Below the pieces are notes generated by a model. The model saw only the letters and a program-made list of their open reading frames with translations. It was not told where the DNA came from and did no database searches. From Thermoplasmata archaeon (GTDB lineage: Archaea > Thermoplasmatota > Thermoplasmata > Thermoplasmatales > Thermoplasmataceae), in contig JAJYPW010000046.1 of the NCBI GenBank assembly GCA_021795055.1, positions 1-7,030 on the forward strand: a DNA stretch of 7,030 nucleotides, read 5' to 3'. The position numbers and the translations under genes are program-made. Positions within the stretch are counted from its first letter, which is position 1, and each line of letters begins with the position of its first letter. Below, piece by piece: positions 6,186-7,030 of the stretch.

Positions 6186-6850
6186 GCTTTCACGTTCGTA
6201 TAATTTATGGTGAACAAGGAATGCACCGGAACTGAAAGACCATTGAAAACCAACATGAATTCGAGTATATAGGTATGGTCGAACGGAATGTCTGAAGGAA
6301 GAAGTATATCTCCGTTCCAGTCGAATTCAAAGTGATAAGTCTGGTCAGAACCTAAAGCAGTTCTGTTCTCGAGTTCCACCCATGTCTTATTCAAGTGGGA
6401 ATCAGGTGATAAGCTGACATTTTCTCTGTAAGCCAAACCCTCAAGATTTGGAACTCCTGGAAGGGCATTGTTGTAATAGATTGTGATATTAGTTGGGAGG
6501 GGATTCAGGGAAAGGTTTCCGCTGACGAGAACCCCTAAAACAAGCATATAGAATGATGGCCCATCTTCGGCACCAAAAATCATCTTCACATTGGAGGTCC
6601 TGCATCCCGGCTGATTCATCGTATCGTTTGCATATAGTCCATTAATGTAGTAGTTCGGCCCATTTGAATTGGAAAAATATTCGCTCCAGTTGTATTCAGC
6701 AGATCCATTTTCTGCAGTTATGAAAGGTAGTGGTGTTAGCTTCAGTTCATTCGTGATTACAACATAATACGAAGAGACAGCCGAAATGACGATTACGGCT
6801 ACAACTACAACAGCAAAGATCTCTATCTCTTTATGTCTCCCGATCACCAC
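6182..6850 (-). CDS. Single-pass membrane protein with sequon-rich outer domain, unrecognised
   Basis: The frame is open on the minus strand from 7012 to the TGA at 6182-6184. Its first 40 or so codons lie over the tail of an insertion sequence that codes in another frame, so I place the start downstream. A GTG at 6850 (222 residues) is the best choice, with GTG 6847 and TTG 6868 as alternatives. From GTG 6850 the protein is a short charged cytosolic end (MVIGRHKEIE), one membrane helix (FAVVVVAVIVISAVSSYYVV) and an outer domain of about 190 residues rich in Asn, Tyr, Thr and beta-strand-like stretches. Nine N-x-S/T sequons fall in that domain, consistent with a glycosylated surface protein. 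No enzyme motif is seen, and the single Cys makes disulfides unlikely. The stop overlaps the next ATG (ATGA). The function is unknown. The N-terminus may have been altered by the adjacent insertion-sequence end. Confidence 0.65.
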   Translation of the reverse strand: MVIGRHKEIEIFAVVVVAVIVISAVSSYYVVITNELKLTPLPFITAENGSAEYNWSEYFSNSNGPNYYINGLYANDTMNQPGCRTSNVKMIFGAEDGPSFYMLVLGVLVSGNLSLNPLPTNITIYYNNALPGVPNLEGLAYRENVSLSPDSHLNKTWVELENRTALGSDQTYHFEFDWNGDILLPSDIPFDHTYILEFMLVFNGLSVPVHSLFTINYTNVKA

Positions 6851-6890
6851 AAAAAATATATCATCCAAGAGCTTAAGAAGTTTCTTACCT

Positions 6891-7002
6891 GGAGAGATTG
6901 TCAAATCCCCGCTGATTTCCTCTGTTACCAGTATGATGTCTTTATGAGACCCTCGTCCGTCTTGAAGCGTTTCTTCAACAACTCTGATCGAACGGAGAAG
7001 TG
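6891..7002 (-). mobile_element. 3' end of an insertion-sequence remnant, copy 2
   Basis: This is the counterpart of 5465-5574, in the same orientation, about three quarters identical over the 103-base core, with a 2-base length difference near the tip (GGAGAGATTGTCAA here, GGAGACAGTCAA in copy 1). Similarity begins abruptly at 7002. The bases from 7003 to the window edge do not align with the transposase codons upstream in copy 1, so only about 112 bases of the element seem to be present here. The two copies differ too much to be a recent duplication and probably come from related but distinct elements. Confidence 0.6.
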
Positions 7003-7005
7003 GTG
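6925..7005 (-). pseudogene. Terminal 26 codons of a transposase-like gene (remnant)
   Basis: In this frame the sequence reads HHFSVRSELLKKRFKTDEG and then LIKTSYW before the TAA at 6925-6927. It matches the copy 1 transposase tail at 21 of 25 positions, with three of the four changes conservative (D/E, L/I, R/K) and nine silent codon differences. A TGA stands two codons before the first His, and upstream similarity is absent, so this is a stub rather than a working gene. It ends at TSYW, where copy 1 reads through into YHGLSTES. It occupies the bases that the longer 6182-7012 frame would use as its N-terminus. Confidence 0.55.
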
Positions 7006-7030
7006 CCATCAAGATAATGGAATGTCGATG

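Noticed and set aside
6851..6862. TATATTTTTT on the minus strand as the promoter of the sequon-rich membrane protein
   Set aside because: It lies immediately upstream of GTG 6850 rather than about 25 bases away, and no usable start codon sits at the right distance downstream.
1..7030. Search for CRISPR arrays, tRNA or rRNA genes
   Set aside because: No regularly spaced direct repeats, no tRNA-like T-loop/anticodon pattern and no rRNA-like sequence were seen by eye.

Overview
The window looks like chromosomal DNA of an archaeon, most likely a Thermoplasmata-type euryarchaeon. The reasons are a stand-alone ATP-pyrophosphatase subunit of GMP synthase (bacteria usually carry it fused to the glutaminase), AT-rich TATA-like boxes 25-28 bases before several start codons with no convincing Shine-Dalgarno site (the leaderless layout common in archaea), and a surface-type protein dense in N-glycosylation sequons. 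The exact genus cannot be told from the sequence alone.

Layout. Bases 2-160 hold the C-terminal end of a membrane protein. Then, on the plus strand, come guaAB (183-1118) and a zinc-type medium-chain dehydrogenase/reductase (1151-2134). The latter runs convergently into ribulose-phosphate 3-epimerase on the minus strand (2129-2770), with the two stop ends overlapping by 6 bases. A divergent promoter region (2771-2893) separates rpe from an unrecognised helical protein (2894-3403), which is followed by an ABC1/UbiB-family kinase-like protein with a C-terminal membrane anchor (3441-5003). A small heat-shock protein (5050-5430, minus) converges on the UbiB gene and has its own clear TATA box.

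The right-hand 1.5 kb (5465-7030) is different in character. It contains the 3' ends of two related but diverged insertion sequences in the same orientation (5465-5574 and 6891-7002). They share about three quarters of their bases over 103 ungapped positions, mostly with synonymous differences in one reading frame. Between them lie a single-pass membrane protein with nine N-x-S/T sequons (about 6182-6850), a 42-residue signal-peptide ORF joined to it by an ATGA stop/start overlap (6057-6185), and degenerate sequence.

The left part is housekeeping: purine nucleotide synthesis, pentose phosphate interconversion, a redox enzyme, a lipid/quinone-associated kinase-like protein and protein quality control. 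I see no strong case for a new defence or other multi-gene system. The most informative point is the insertion-sequence duplication, which shows that the longest open frame at 6182-7012 has a false N-terminus.
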